A program made the translations under genes and the position numbers. A stretch of DNA of 64,000 bases from the NCBI RefSeq assembly GCF_003602235.1, contig NZ_QZVS01000090.1, forward strand, positions 62,001-126,000, in the 5' to 3' direction. Below, piece after piece: positions 1 through 8,732 of this stretch. Every line of letters starts with the position of its first letter. Within the stretch, counting starts at the first letter, position 1. The notes beneath the pieces are model-generated. The model was not told the origin of the DNA and did not search any database. It worked only from the letters and a program-made list of their open reading frames with translations. Origin of the DNA: Cryobacterium melibiosiphilum (GTDB lineage Bacteria > Actinomycetota > Actinomycetes > Actinomycetales > Microbacteriaceae).

Positions 1-1407
1 GGAGACCTGACGGATGGCGTAGGGGAACTCCTCACGCGTCGGCAGCACGGGAACCAGGGCGCGCTCGGCGAGCGCTCCGTGGCCGATCTCGCGGCGCTTC
101 GGCGTTCCGACGCGGCCGGTTTCACCGGTCGAGTAGGGAGGGAAGTTGTAGTTGTGCATGTAGCGCTTCTTCGTAACCGGGCTCAGCGAGTCGATCGACT
201 GCTCGAGCTTCAGCATGTTCAGCGTGGTGACGCCCAGGATCTGGGTTTCGCCGCGCTGGAAGATGGCCGAACCGTGTACGCGCGGGATGACCGCAACCTC
301 GGCGTCGAGCGGGCGGATGTCGGCAAGTCCCCGACCGTCGATGCGGATGCCTTCGTTGAGCACGCGCGAGCGCACGACGAGCTTGGTGACCGACTTGTAC
401 GCCGCGGAGACCTGGTTCAGGGCGCTGGCGTCGAGCGTGCCGGCCTCGACCTGGGCTGCGATGGCGTTCTTGACGGATGCCTTGAGCGCGTCATCGGCGT
501 CCTGGCGGGCGACCTTGTCGGCGATCTGGTAGACGTCCTTCAGGGCGTCATACGACAGGGCGGCAACCGCGTCGTAGGTGGCCGGCTGGTAGGGCGGGAA
601 CAGGCTGTAGTTACCGGTGGGCTTGGCGGCCGCGTCGGCGACAACCTGCTGCGCGGCGATGAGCTGCTTGATGAACGGCTTCGAGGCTTCGATGCCGCCG
701 GCGATGACCTCTTCGTTCGGCGCGATGGCGCCGCCCTTGATGAGCGTCCACGCGTTGTCGGTGGCTTCCGCCTCGATCATCATGATCGCGACGTCCTGGC
801 TGCCATCAGCATCCGTCACCACGCGGCCGGCGACGACCATGCTGAAGACGGCATCGGAGAGCTGCGAGTGCTTCGGGAAGGCAACCCACTGGCCGCCACC
901 ATTGCTGTCGGGCATGAGTGCGACGCGAACGCCACCGATCGGGCCGGAGAACGGCAGGCCGGCGAGCTGGGTCGACATGGAGGCCGCGTTGATCGCGAGC
1001 ACGTCGTAGAGTTCGTCGGGCTCGATCGCGAGGACCGTGATGACGACCTGGATCTCGTTGCGGAGGCCGTCGACGAACGACGGGCGCAGCGGCCGGTCGA
1101 TCAGACGGCAGGTGAGGATCGCCTCGGTGGAGGGGCGACCTTCGCGACGGAAGAAGCTGCCCGGAATGCGGCCGGCAGCGTACATGCGCTCTTCAACGTC
1201 GATGGTGAGCGGGAAGAAGTCGAAGTTGTCCTTCGGCTGCTTGCTCGCACTCGTGGCGGAGAGCAGCATCGTCTCTTCGTCGATGTAGGCGGCGGCCGAG
1301 CCCTGCGCCTGCTGGGCGAGACGGCCGGTTTCGAATCGGATGGTGCGAGTGCCGAACTTACCGTTGTCGATAATGGTTTCGGCGAATGTGATTTCTGGAC
1401 CCTCCAT
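1..1407 (-). CDS. pnp: Polyribonucleotide nucleotidyltransferase (PNPase / GPSI), C-terminus cut by window edge
   Basis: The first 469 codons of a PNPase, the phosphorolytic 3'-5' exoribonuclease of the RNA degradosome; actinobacterial members were also described as guanosine pentaphosphate synthetase I. The N-terminus reads [20 protein letters not shown], followed by the first RNase PH fold ([20 protein letters not shown], then [20 protein letters not shown]), the all-helical linker, and the beginning of the second RNase PH fold ([24 protein letters not shown]). The KH and S1 RNA-binding domains lie beyond base 1. The ATG at 1407 follows AAGGAGAG about 10 nt upstream on the minus strand. It is divergent from the alpha-glucosidase gene. 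Family assignment is certain. Confidence 0.97.
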   Translation of the reverse strand, partial: MEGPEITFAETIIDNGKFGTRTIRFETGRLAQQAQGSAAAYIDEETMLLSATSASKQPKDNFDFFPLTIDVEERMYAAGRIPGSFFRREGRPSTEAILTCRLIDRPLRPSFVDGLRNEIQVVITVLAIEPDELYDVLAINAASMSTQLAGLPFSGPIGGVRVALMPDSNGGGQWVAFPKHSQLSDAVFSMVVAGRVVTDADGSQDVAIMMIEAEATDNAWTLIKGGAIAPNEEVIAGGIEASKPFIKQLIAAQQVVADAAAKPTGNYSLFPPYQPATYDAVAALSYDALKDVYQIADKVARQDADDALKASVKNAIAAQVEAGTLDASALNQVSAAYKSVTKLVVRSRVLNEGIRIDGRGLADIRPLDAEVAVIPRVHGSAIFQRGETQILGVTTLNMLKLEQSIDSLSPVTKKRYMHNYNFPPYSTGETGRVGTPKRREIGHGALAERALVPVLPTREEFPYAIRQVS

Positions 1408-1649
1408 GCGGGGGTTCTCTCCTTTTTTTAGACTCGTTTGCCCGTGTGGCGTGCGAGTGGGGCACGGGGACGGGGAGCGGTCACTGCACAGTGCAAGTGG
1501 CTCAGTGCAGGTGCTTCCGGCCCGCCCAGGTGCTGCGGCTGGCCCATAATCGGGCCTCCGTAAGCCTAACAGACGCCTACCGAGCGTCTACCGGGACATT
1601 CCAGACGGATGCCCGTAGCGTTGAGGCCTGCCCCGGAAAGGACTGGTCC

Positions 1650-3407
1650 ATGACGAACGCCGCCACTGCCGCCGTACACGGAGAGCACGACTCGAATCCC
1701 TGGTGGACCCGGGCGGTGGTCTACCAGGTGTACCCGCGCAGCTTCGCGGACTCGAACGGCGATGGCATCGGCGACCTGGGCGGCATCCGGTCGAAGCTCG
1801 ACTACCTGGCCGAGCTGGGGGTGGATGCGATCTGGCTCTCGCCGGTCTACCCGTCGCCGCAGCACGACAACGGGTACGACATCAAGGACTACCAGGACAT
1901 CGACCCCGTCTTCGGCAGCCTCGCCGAATTCGATGCCCTACTCACGGCAGCCCACAGCCGGGGCCTCAAAATCATCATGGATCTCGTCGTCAACCACACG
2001 AGCGATGAACACCCCTGGTTCGTCGAATCACGCTCCTCGAAGGACAATCCGAAACGAGACTGGTACTGGTGGCGGCCGACGGCCGACGCGTCATCCGCAG
2101 GGGCTGTCGGCGGTCCGCCGAACGGCTGGGGCAGCGCCTTCAGCGGCCCGGCATGGACCCTCGACCCGATCACCGATGAGTACTACCTGCACCTGTTCGC
2201 CCGCCAGCAGCCCGACCTCAACTGGGAGAACCCCGAGGTGCGCCGTGCCGTGTACACGATGATGAACTGGTGGCTCGACCGCGGCGTCGACGGTTTTCGC
2301 ATGGACGTCATCAATTTCATCGCCAAGCGCGCCGAACTCGTCAGCGGGCCGCAGGCCAGCCTCGGCGGCGGCTCGCCGATGGGCCCGCAGATCCACGACT
2401 ACCTGCAGGAGATGCACCGGGAGGTCTTCGCCGGGCGCACCGGCGAGCACCTCACCGTCGGCGAGATGCCCGGCGTCACGGTCGAAGATGCCCGGCTCTT
2501 CACCGATCCGGCCCGGGCCGAGGTCGACATGATTTTCCAGTTCGAGCATGTCTCCCTGGACCAGGGGCAAACGAAGTTCCACTTCCTCCCCCGCAGCCTG
2601 CCCGCCCTCAAGGCAAGCCTCGGGCGATGGCAGGGCGGGCTCGCCGAAACCGGCTGGAACAGCCTGTACCTGAACAACCACGACCAGCCCCGCCTGGTGT
2701 CGCGCTTCGGCAACGACAGCGAATTCCGCTTCGAGTCGGCGACCCTGTGGGCGCTCGTGCTGCACCTGCACCGCGGCACGCCTTACATCTACCAGGGCGA
2801 AGAAATCGGCATGACCAACGTGCACTTCGAGAGCATCACCGACTATCGCGACATCGAATCCCTCAACCACTACCGCGAGGCCGTTGCGGAGTTCGACCGC
2901 ACCGGCCAGTTCGACCAGGCGCCGGCCACGGTGCTCGAGGGCGTGCACACGATGGGCCGGGACAACGCCCGCACCCCGATGCAGTGGGACGACTCCGCCC
3001 ACGCCGGCTTCACTTCGGGCACGCCCTGGATCGCGGCGAACCCGAACTTCGCCGCGGTGAACGTGGCCGCAGATCGCGCCGCCAAACGGAGCGTCTTCCG
3101 CTTCTACCAGCGCCTGATCACGCTGCGGCACACACTGCCGACCGTCGCCCTGGGCGACTTCACGATGCTGGAACCGAACCACGAGGCGCTCTATGCCTTC
3201 ACCCGCACCCTCGGCTCCGAGACCCTCCTGGTGGTAGCCAACGCAGCGGATGCCCCGCTCACCACGCCGCTTCCGGCCGACCTCTCCGGCGCCGAACTCC
3301 TGCTCGGCAACTATCCCGCGGCCGAGCAGACGGGCACCGGTGAAGCACCCCTGCGCGCCTGGGAAGCCCGCCTGTACCGGCTCGCAACGCGTACGGCGAA
3401 CTCATAG
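1650..3407 (+). CDS. GH13 alpha-glucosidase (oligo-1,6-glucosidase type)
   Basis: A 585-residue cytoplasmic glycoside hydrolase of family 13 that should release glucose from the non-reducing end of short alpha-glucosides. The (beta/alpha)8 barrel starts with WWTRAVVYQVYPRSFADSNG. Conserved regions are present: DLVVNHTSDEHPWF, GFRMDVINF with the nucleophile Asp, LTVGEMPG with the acid/base Glu, and NNHDQPR with the transition-state Asp. No signal peptide is seen. Start chosen at ATG 1650 because GGAAAGGA lies 7 nt upstream; the frame stays open to 1446 but that part has no family similarity. Members in this group act on isomaltose, maltose or sucrose; the sequence alone does not decide which. 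Confidence 0.93.
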   Translation: MTNAATAAVHGEHDSNPWWTRAVVYQVYPRSFADSNGDGIGDLGGIRSKLDYLAELGVDAIWLSPVYPSPQHDNGYDIKDYQDIDPVFGSLAEFDALLTAAHSRGLKIIMDLVVNHTSDEHPWFVESRSSKDNPKRDWYWWRPTADASSAGAVGGPPNGWGSAFSGPAWTLDPITDEYYLHLFARQQPDLNWENPEVRRAVYTMMNWWLDRGVDGFRMDVINFIAKRAELVSGPQASLGGGSPMGPQIHDYLQEMHREVFAGRTGEHLTVGEMPGVTVEDARLFTDPARAEVDMIFQFEHVSLDQGQTKFHFLPRSLPALKASLGRWQGGLAETGWNSLYLNNHDQPRLVSRFGNDSEFRFESATLWALVLHLHRGTPYIYQGEEIGMTNVHFESITDYRDIESLNHYREAVAEFDRTGQFDQAPATVLEGVHTMGRDNARTPMQWDDSAHAGFTSGTPWIAANPNFAAVNVAADRAAKRSVFRFYQRLITLRHTLPTVALGDFTMLEPNHEALYAFTRTLGSETLLVVANAADAPLTTPLPADLSGAELLLGNYPAAEQTGTGEAPLRAWEARLYRLATRTANS

Positions 3408-3533
3408 GCCGTTCATAGCCCCCGTACAGAGGCAGAACGGCTGGGCACCCTCTAACTGGTGCCAGCCGCGCACGTTGTGTATGACGACAAACGGTCGTTC
3501 TGTCCCTACAGTTGGAGTGAACAGGGGGACGAC

Positions 3534-4256
3534 ATGCGCGAAGTTTTACGATTCATCCTGGCACCGCTCATACGTGCCTGGGCAGGGCTGGCCCTGCAAA
3601 CCCAGGGCACCGTTCCTCGTCCGACCGACCACCCGCACTCGCACGCCACGGGACCCGACCACGACCGCGTACTCGTCTTCGGCAGCGGTCCGGCGACCGG
3701 CTGGGGCGTGCGCACCCACGACCTGGCGTTACCCGGGTCGCTTGCGCGGGCCCTGTCCGTGACCACCGGTCGCGGCGCCGATGTGAGCGTCGCGGCCAGC
3801 CCGCTCGGCTCGATCCGCCAGGGTTTTCACGACGTCGCCGAAATCGACCTCTCGGCTTACCACGCCGTCGTCGTGGCCCTCGGCGTGAACGACGCTATCG
3901 ATTTCATCCCGCCCACGGTCTGGCGGTCGGAGCTGGCGCGCATCCTGACCCACATCTCCGAGCACACCGGGCCCCAGACCCACATCTACATGCTCGGGAT
4001 CCAGCCGATCCGCACGATCCCGGTCTTCGACAATCGGTTATTCGGCGGCCTCGCGAACTGGCACGCCGCCGGGCTGAACCGCGTCACGTCAGACCAGTGC
4101 TCCCGCACTCCCCGCACCACGTTTGTGCCGTTGACGGGACGATCCTTCATCGTGGCCGGGCGCTACCGAACCTCAACGGATTACCAGCAGTGGGGCGAGT
4201 TCCTGGCCACCGAGATGGCCGACGACCTCACCGCGACGAGTCTGATTCGCCACTGA
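3534..4256 (+). CDS. SGNH-hydrolase-like protein with degenerate active site
   Basis: A 240-residue protein with the SGNH/GDSL fold pattern: a block I glycine-rich turn (VFGSGPATGWGV), a block III-like ALGVNDA and a C-terminal helix. At the place where the nucleophile normally sits (GDS), the protein reads GSG, and the C-terminal Asp-x-x-His is replaced by STDYQQWGEF. It may therefore be a binding protein or use a shifted serine; enzymatic function is not supported. The start at ATG 3534 follows a GGGGG stretch; 25 codons upstream are open but do not look like family sequence. Residues 5-22 are hydrophobic and could be an N-terminal anchor. Its 3' end overlaps the convergent permease gene by 29 bp. 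Confidence 0.75.
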   Translation: MREVLRFILAPLIRAWAGLALQTQGTVPRPTDHPHSHATGPDHDRVLVFGSGPATGWGVRTHDLALPGSLARALSVTTGRGADVSVAASPLGSIRQGFHDVAEIDLSAYHAVVVALGVNDAIDFIPPTVWRSELARILTHISEHTGPQTHIYMLGIQPIRTIPVFDNRLFGGLANWHAAGLNRVTSDQCSRTPRTTFVPLTGRSFIVAGRYRTSTDYQQWGEFLATEMADDLTATSLIRH

Positions 4257-5805
4257 CAACGGAGTCCGGCGCCGCATCACGCTTGCCAGCGGCGAGTATC
4301 GCAGCTTCCCGCTCGGCGGCCTCACGCTTGGCGGCCTTCAGCTTGAGGCCGAGCACGGAGTGCCGGCGTCCGTAGAGGAAGTACACGGCGAAGCCGATGA
4401 TCAGCCACACGCCGAACCGCGCCCAGGTGAGCGTCGTCAGGTTCAGCATCAGCCAGACGCAGAGCACGGCGGACAGGATCGGCAGGAAGGGCGAGAACGG
4501 CACCTTGAACGCCCGCGGCAGGTCTGGGCGTTTTTTGCGCAACACGACGACGGCAATGCTGACCAGCACGAAGGCCGACAGGGTACCGATATTGATCATT
4601 TCCTCGAGCACACCCACGTCAGTGAGGCCGGCGATGAGGGCCACGGCCAGTCCGGAGATGATCTGGATGCGGGCCGGCGTGCGGCGCTTGTCGGAGGTGA
4701 CACTGAGCCAGCGCGGCAGCAGTCCGTCGCGGCTCATCGCGAACAGCACCCGCGACAGCCCGAGCAGCAGCACCATGATCACGGTCGTGAGTCCCACGAG
4801 GATTCCCACCGAGATGATCTGCGCGGCCCAGCCTGCACCGACCGAGACGAACGCCGTGGCCAGGGACGCGTTCGGGTCGTCGGCGAGCACCGTGTAGGGC
4901 ACCATCCCGGTCAGCACGAGGCTCACACCGATGTACAGCACGGTCACGATGGCGAGGCCGGCAAAGATGCCGCGCGGCAACGTCTTCTGCGGGTTCTTGA
5001 CCTCTTCGGCGCTCGTCGCGACGACGTCGAAGCCGATGAAGGCGAAGAACACGAGTGAGGCACCGGCCAGCAGGCCGAACAACCCGTACTGCGCGGGGGC
5101 CGCACCGGTCATGAACGAGAAGAGTGACTGCATCCACACGTCACCCTCGCCCTCGGGAGTCGGCACCGATTCGGGGATGAACGGGGTGTAGTTCTCGACC
5201 TTGATGAAGAACGCACCGGCCACGATCACGAAGACCACGATCGCGACCTTGATGATCGTGAACACGCTCGCGACGCGGGCGGAGAGCTGGGTTCCGAGCA
5301 CGAGCAGGGTGGTGAAGATCGCGACGATGACGAACGCGCCCCAGCTCACGTTGAGGCCGACCACGGTGATGGTCGCGGGAACGTCCCAGCCGGCGAGGTC
5401 GAAGACCGTGCTGAGGTAGATGCCCCAGTACTTCGCGATCACGGCCGCGGCGGTCAGCATCTCCAGGATCAGGTCCCAGCCGATGATCCAGGCGAGCAGC
5501 TCGCCGAGGGTGGCGTAGGTGAACGTGTACGCCGACCCGGCAACCGGAACGGCCGAGGCGAACTCGGCGTAGCACATGATCGCGAGGGCACAGGTGAAGG
5601 CGGCCAGCAGAAAGGCGAGGGTGACGGATGGCCCGGCGTAGCTTCCCGCGGCCTTGGCGCCGACCGAGAAGATCCCGGCCCCGACGGCGACCGCGACGCC
5701 CATGATCATGAGGTCCCAGGTACCGAGGGTGCGCTTGAGGCTGTGGCCCTTTTCGAGCGAGTCGGCTATCGAATCTTCAATACTCTTGGTGCGCCAGAGA
5801 CTCAT
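4228..5805 (-). CDS. APC-superfamily amino acid permease (cationic amino acid transporter type)
   Basis: A multi-spanning inner-membrane transporter of the amino acid-polyamine-organocation superfamily. The N-terminus, MSLWRTKSIEDSIADS, then LKRTLGTWDLMIMGVAVAVG and AGIFSVGAKAAG, matches the YfnA/CAT subgroup, with about twelve to fourteen hydrophobic segments. An in-frame ATG eight codons upstream (5829) is possible; neither start has a convincing Shine-Dalgarno, and the chosen one matches family starts. The C-terminal tail is charged and alanine-rich (KLKAAKREAAEREAAILAAG). The substrate is probably a cationic or neutral amino acid; specificity cannot be read from the sequence. Confidence 0.9.
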   Translation of the reverse strand: MSLWRTKSIEDSIADSLEKGHSLKRTLGTWDLMIMGVAVAVGAGIFSVGAKAAGSYAGPSVTLAFLLAAFTCALAIMCYAEFASAVPVAGSAYTFTYATLGELLAWIIGWDLILEMLTAAAVIAKYWGIYLSTVFDLAGWDVPATITVVGLNVSWGAFVIVAIFTTLLVLGTQLSARVASVFTIIKVAIVVFVIVAGAFFIKVENYTPFIPESVPTPEGEGDVWMQSLFSFMTGAAPAQYGLFGLLAGASLVFFAFIGFDVVATSAEEVKNPQKTLPRGIFAGLAIVTVLYIGVSLVLTGMVPYTVLADDPNASLATAFVSVGAGWAAQIISVGILVGLTTVIMVLLLGLSRVLFAMSRDGLLPRWLSVTSDKRRTPARIQIISGLAVALIAGLTDVGVLEEMINIGTLSAFVLVSIAVVVLRKKRPDLPRAFKVPFSPFLPILSAVLCVWLMLNLTTLTWARFGVWLIIGFAVYFLYGRRHSVLGLKLKAAKREAAEREAAILAAGKRDAAPDSVVSGESDSSR

Positions 5806-5954
5806 CGCTGCTGCGTCCGTCCGTTTCATTTGTTCCGAAGCCGGGCCGTGCCATCAGTAGCCGTGCCGTCCAGGTCACGCCGTCAGTGGCCGCGCCAAGG
5901 ACTAATGCTAGCCCCCGCCGCGGTCTACTCCCGCTTCAGTGCGACCCTGCCGCG

Positions 5955-7028
5955 CTACCCGGCGAGAACCTCGGCGGCCAACAACTCGAGCGCGCGCACC
6001 CGGGCGGGGGCGGTGTCGAGGTCGTCGTGGGAATGCTCGGACGCCCCGGGAACGACCATGATCTCGTCGACGCCGAACCGGTCGGCGAGCGCGTGCAGGC
6101 GTGTCGCGGCGCCCGCGGGGGTGTCGATGACCCAGCCCCGCACCATCTGCTCGATGATCTCTGCCTGCGCGCCGGTCACGTCGGCGACCGCTGCCTGCTC
6201 CACGGTCAAGAGGGCCCCCATCGGCGCCCCGGTGCGCAGCCGGGCCATCAGCTGCAGCTGCGGCGTGGCCAGCGCGAGTGCCTCCTCGGCCGTGTCGGCG
6301 ACGGACACGTTCACGGTCAGGAACGTGCGCGGTGCGGCGAGGTTCTCTGACGGGGTGAACTCCGTGCGGTACAGGTTCAGGGCATCCGTCGTACCGTCAC
6401 CGGAGAAGTGATTGGCGAAGACGTAGGGCAGGCCGAGGCGCGCGGCGAGGTGCGCCGAGAACGAGCTTGATCCGAGCATCCAGACGACGGCGGAACCGGT
6501 CGCGGCGGGCGTCGCCCGCAAGACATAGTCCTGGCCCGAGGTGAGCCGCAGCGCGGCACCGTCGGGGTGCAGCAGGGCACCGATGTCCGCCACGTTGTGT
6601 TCGAAGGCGTCCACGTCGCTCACGGCGCCGCTGGAGCGCAGGTACGACGAGATGACGGGGTCACTGCCGGGCGCGCGGCCGAAGCCCACGTCGATGCGGC
6701 CGGGGAACGCCGCCTCGAGAATGCCGAGCTGCTCGGCGATGACCAGCGGCGAATGGTTGGGCAGCATGATGCCGCCCGATCCCACCCGGATCCGCTCGGT
6801 GCGCGCGGCGAGGATCCCCATCAGCACGGGCGGGTTGGTCGAGGCGACCGCCTGCATATTGTGGTGCTCGGCGACCCAGTAGCGCGTAAATCCCAGCCGA
6901 TCGGCCATCTGGGCGAGTGCGACGGATGCCGCGAGCGCGTTGCCCGAGGTCTGCCCGCTGCGCACGGGAATCAGGTCGAGAACGGAGAGCGCGAGCGGGC
7001 GGTTCTGGTGTGTCTTTACAGGTGTCAT
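5955..7028 (-). CDS. LLM-class flavin-dependent monooxygenase (MsnO8-like)
   Basis: A 357-residue luciferase-like flavoprotein with the single-domain TIM barrel. Diagnostic stretches are LSVLDLIPVRSG, MADRLGFTRYWVAEHHNMQ, VGSGGIMLPNHSPLVIAEQ and DVGFGRAPGSD, which are typical of the subgroup usually called MsnO8-family LLM oxidoreductases. These use FMNH2 and oxygen; the physiological substrate is unknown. A GTG codon directly precedes the ATG used here (7028). No clear ribosome site is seen. It sits between the rpsO terminator and the permease gene, so it is probably transcribed from its own promoter. Confidence 0.9.
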   Translation of the reverse strand: MTPVKTHQNRPLALSVLDLIPVRSGQTSGNALAASVALAQMADRLGFTRYWVAEHHNMQAVASTNPPVLMGILAARTERIRVGSGGIMLPNHSPLVIAEQLGILEAAFPGRIDVGFGRAPGSDPVISSYLRSSGAVSDVDAFEHNVADIGALLHPDGAALRLTSGQDYVLRATPAATGSAVVWMLGSSSFSAHLAARLGLPYVFANHFSGDGTTDALNLYRTEFTPSENLAAPRTFLTVNVSVADTAEEALALATPQLQLMARLRTGAPMGALLTVEQAAVADVTGAQAEIIEQMVRGWVIDTPAGAATRLHALADRFGVDEIMVVPGASEHSHDDLDTAPARVRALELLAAEVLAG

Positions 7029-7111
7029 CACTGGAGCGAACCGTCCGGCGTGCCGCGGTATTCCGGGGCGCGATGCCGCGCCGGGTATTCCACGCCGGGC
7101 GCCGGGGACGC

Positions 7112-7145
7112 AAAACGGGCCGCCACCCGAAGGTGACGGCCCGTT
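7112..7145 (-). terminator. Rho-independent terminator of rpsO
   Basis: Downstream of the rpsO stop the minus strand carries AACGGGCCGTCACC, a short loop, then GGTGGCGGCCCGTT followed by TT. The 14-bp stem with one G-T wobble and the U tract are textbook intrinsic-terminator features, and it separates rpsO from the monooxygenase gene. Confidence 0.85.
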
Positions 7146-7160
7146 CTCAAGAAGTTCGCG

Positions 7161-7430
7161 TTATCGACGAAGTCCGAGCTGTTCGATCAGCTTGCGGTAA
7201 CGACTGATGTCGATGTCCGAGAGGTAACCGAGCAGGCGGCGACGCTGACCAACCATGAGGAGCAGGCCACGACGCGAGTGGTGGTCGTGCTTGTGCTCCT
7301 TGAGGTGCTCCGTGAGGTCGAGAATACGTGCGGTGAGCATCGCAATCTGGACTTCGGGGGACCCGGTGTCACCAGGATGGGTAGCGTACTTTTCGATGAT
7401 CGCCTTCTTAGCGGTGGGCTCGAGTGCCAT
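7161..7430 (-). CDS. rpsO: 30S ribosomal protein S15
   Basis: An 89-residue S15, the primary 16S rRNA-binding protein of the platform. The sequence shows [17 protein letters not shown]-type residues (here [20 protein letters not shown]), the [19 protein letters not shown] segment that contacts rRNA, and the ending LIEQLGLRR, all family hallmarks and full length. It has its own terminator just downstream. In most bacteria rpsO lies immediately upstream of pnp; here about 5.8 kb and four genes separate them. Confidence 0.98.
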   Translation of the reverse strand: MALEPTAKKAIIEKYATHPGDTGSPEVQIAMLTARILDLTEHLKEHKHDHHSRRGLLLMVGQRRRLLGYLSDIDISRYRKLIEQLGLRR

Positions 7431-7498
7431 AGATGGGATCCCCTTTCTCTCACTGCGCGGTGCCCTTGGCAGAATGCCTGAGCTCTCTTTGTCCGCGG

Positions 7499-7526
7499 CC
7501 GTTGAACGGCAACCTCAATACTTTAG
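7499..7526 (-). promoter_or_regulatory. rpsO: Possible rpsO promoter -10 and leader hairpin
   Basis: Reading the minus strand toward rpsO there is a TAAAGT hexamer (7525-7520) resembling a -10 box, followed by the self-complementary GCCGTTCAACGGC (7511-7499) in the presumed leader. S15 leaders in other bacteria often carry a regulatory fold, but no specific S15-binding motif can be identified here. This is a weak assignment based on composition and position only. Confidence 0.25.
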
Positions 7527-7568
7527 CAGAATCTCGCGCCGGGCAGAATCTCGGGCCTGGGCAGAGCC

Positions 7569-7910
7569 TCAGCGCCGGGGCGGTGCGGCCGCGATGTTGA
7601 GGCGGCGCAACGGCTTCGCCGAGAGCGCGGCGACCGCTTCAGCCAGGCTCGGAAAGTTGCTGAACTCGATCTGGGAACCACCGATCCTGGTGACCTCGTA
7701 GTTCCCGGCGGTCAGTTGGATGAAGCCGAGGATAGCCGAGGACGTGCCGATGGCGGTGGTCGCGTCGGAGACCATCCACTCGGTCGGCGACAGGGCGGTC
7801 GCGCCGTCTGGGCTCCGGGTGGGCGGGGTGACGGGGGCGGTGCGCGTCGCACGCGCCGGGCGGGAATTCGGGCTGGAAACAGTGCGAATGGTCAGTCCGT
7901 GAAGAGGCAT
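7569..7910 (-). CDS. Small hypothetical protein
   Basis: A 113-residue protein that I do not recognise by function. The first half is low-complexity and rich in Ser, Thr and Pro; the second half (SSAILGFIQLTAGNYEVTRI, then EFSNFPSLAEAVAALSAK) looks like a small beta-beta-alpha domain. The ATG at 7910 is preceded by GGAG six nucleotides upstream; a TTG two codons earlier is also in frame but lies too close to the ribosome site. It is divergent from the zinc-ribbon gene. Confidence 0.7.
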   Translation of the reverse strand: MPLHGLTIRTVSSPNSRPARATRTAPVTPPTRSPDGATALSPTEWMVSDATTAIGTSSAILGFIQLTAGNYEVTRIGGSQIEFSNFPSLAEAVAALSAKPLRRLNIAAAPPRR

Positions 7911-8123
7911 GAACAACTCCGATCTGCAGGTGAGAAATTGACATCCGCTGATGAGGACAGACTAGCCGAACGTCCCCGCCGCCGACATCTCGGAACCACC
8001 CCCCAAAATCCCGACTCGAATGGGGGGTCCACCGACCGGTGTCAACCCATACCGCTCCATGGAAAATCTCTGCATACTGAAATCCTTCTCACACAAGAGA
8101 TCCTCATCAAAGGAGAACAATTC

Positions 8124-8303
8124 GTGCTGATGACCTGCCCGCACTGCAACGCCGCTGCCAAGCTCGCCCCGAACCCCGCCCGGGTCGGCTTCACATCCGC
8201 ACCGCGTTACCGTCTGACCTGCTCGGGCTGCGCCGAGACCACCGTGGGGGATGCCGCGAACGCCGAGCGGAGCATCCGCTCGAATATTCTCACGGCGGCC
8301 TAA
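8124..8303 (+). CDS. Small zinc-ribbon-like protein
   Basis: A 59-residue protein with two CxxC knuckles, CPHC near residues 5-8 and CSGC near residues 33-36, separated by about 24 residues, which is the spacing of a zinc ribbon. The GTG start at 8124 has AGGAG 8 nt upstream; the ATG two codons later is possible but less well spaced. It has no obvious enzymatic part and its partner is unknown. Being short, it is easily merged with unrelated upstream sequence in the same open frame. Confidence 0.7.
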   Translation: MLMTCPHCNAAAKLAPNPARVGFTSAPRYRLTCSGCAETTVGDAANAERSIRSNILTAA

Positions 8304-8378
8304 CAGACAGGCCGGCATCGGGCTCGCCCCCCGCTGAGGCCCCCGCTCCCGATAAGGTGAGGCAACACTGGGGGCACG

Positions 8379-8732
8379 ATGGGCACGCTGCTATACGGCA
8401 ATTCGGGAATCGTCATCAGCTTCGACGATCGTGCGCTCATGCACCTGCAGATCGTGATCAGCGCCAAACTGCGCCGCCGGGAGAGCTTCGTGTTCTCGTG
8501 GATCGATGCGGCCGACGCCAACAGCGGGCGCAGCGCGATCTGGATCGACCCGGCCAGCACCCTCTACTATCGCTATTTCGGCAGCCGGGTTCCCACGATC
8601 AACCGCGAATGGATCGACGCCCTGATGCTGTCCGCCAACAGCGCCGGCGGGCTCGTCTTCATGACCGAGCCGGTGCCGACTCCGCCCGGCGTCGGCGCCC
8701 AGCATGCCACTCCGGGACCATCCATCCGATGA
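8379..8732 (+). CDS. DUF7882-like small protein
   Basis: A 117-residue protein resembling a small family common in Microbacteriaceae (MGTLLYGNSG, FDDRALMHLQIVISAKLRRR, ESFVFSW, TINREWIDALMLSANSAGGL). Members are sometimes annotated as ATP-dependent DNA ligase, apparently by misannotation, because no ligase motifs are present. The function is unknown. The stop codon overlaps the ATG of the rhodopsin gene (ATGA at 8729-8732), so the two are likely translated together. Confidence 0.8.
   Translation: MGTLLYGNSGIVISFDDRALMHLQIVISAKLRRRESFVFSWIDAADANSGRSAIWIDPASTLYYRYFGSRVPTINREWIDALMLSANSAGGLVFMTEPVPTPPGVGAQHATPGPSIR

Noticed and set aside
79-1431. Long plus-strand open frame over pnp
   Set aside because: It is antisense to a clear PNPase; its residue make-up (Arg, Gly, Val, Asp rich) is typical of the complementary frame of a high-GC gene.
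7911-8123. Promoter with TTGACA at 7938 for the zinc-ribbon gene
   Set aside because: No reasonable -10 box at 16-18 bp spacing.
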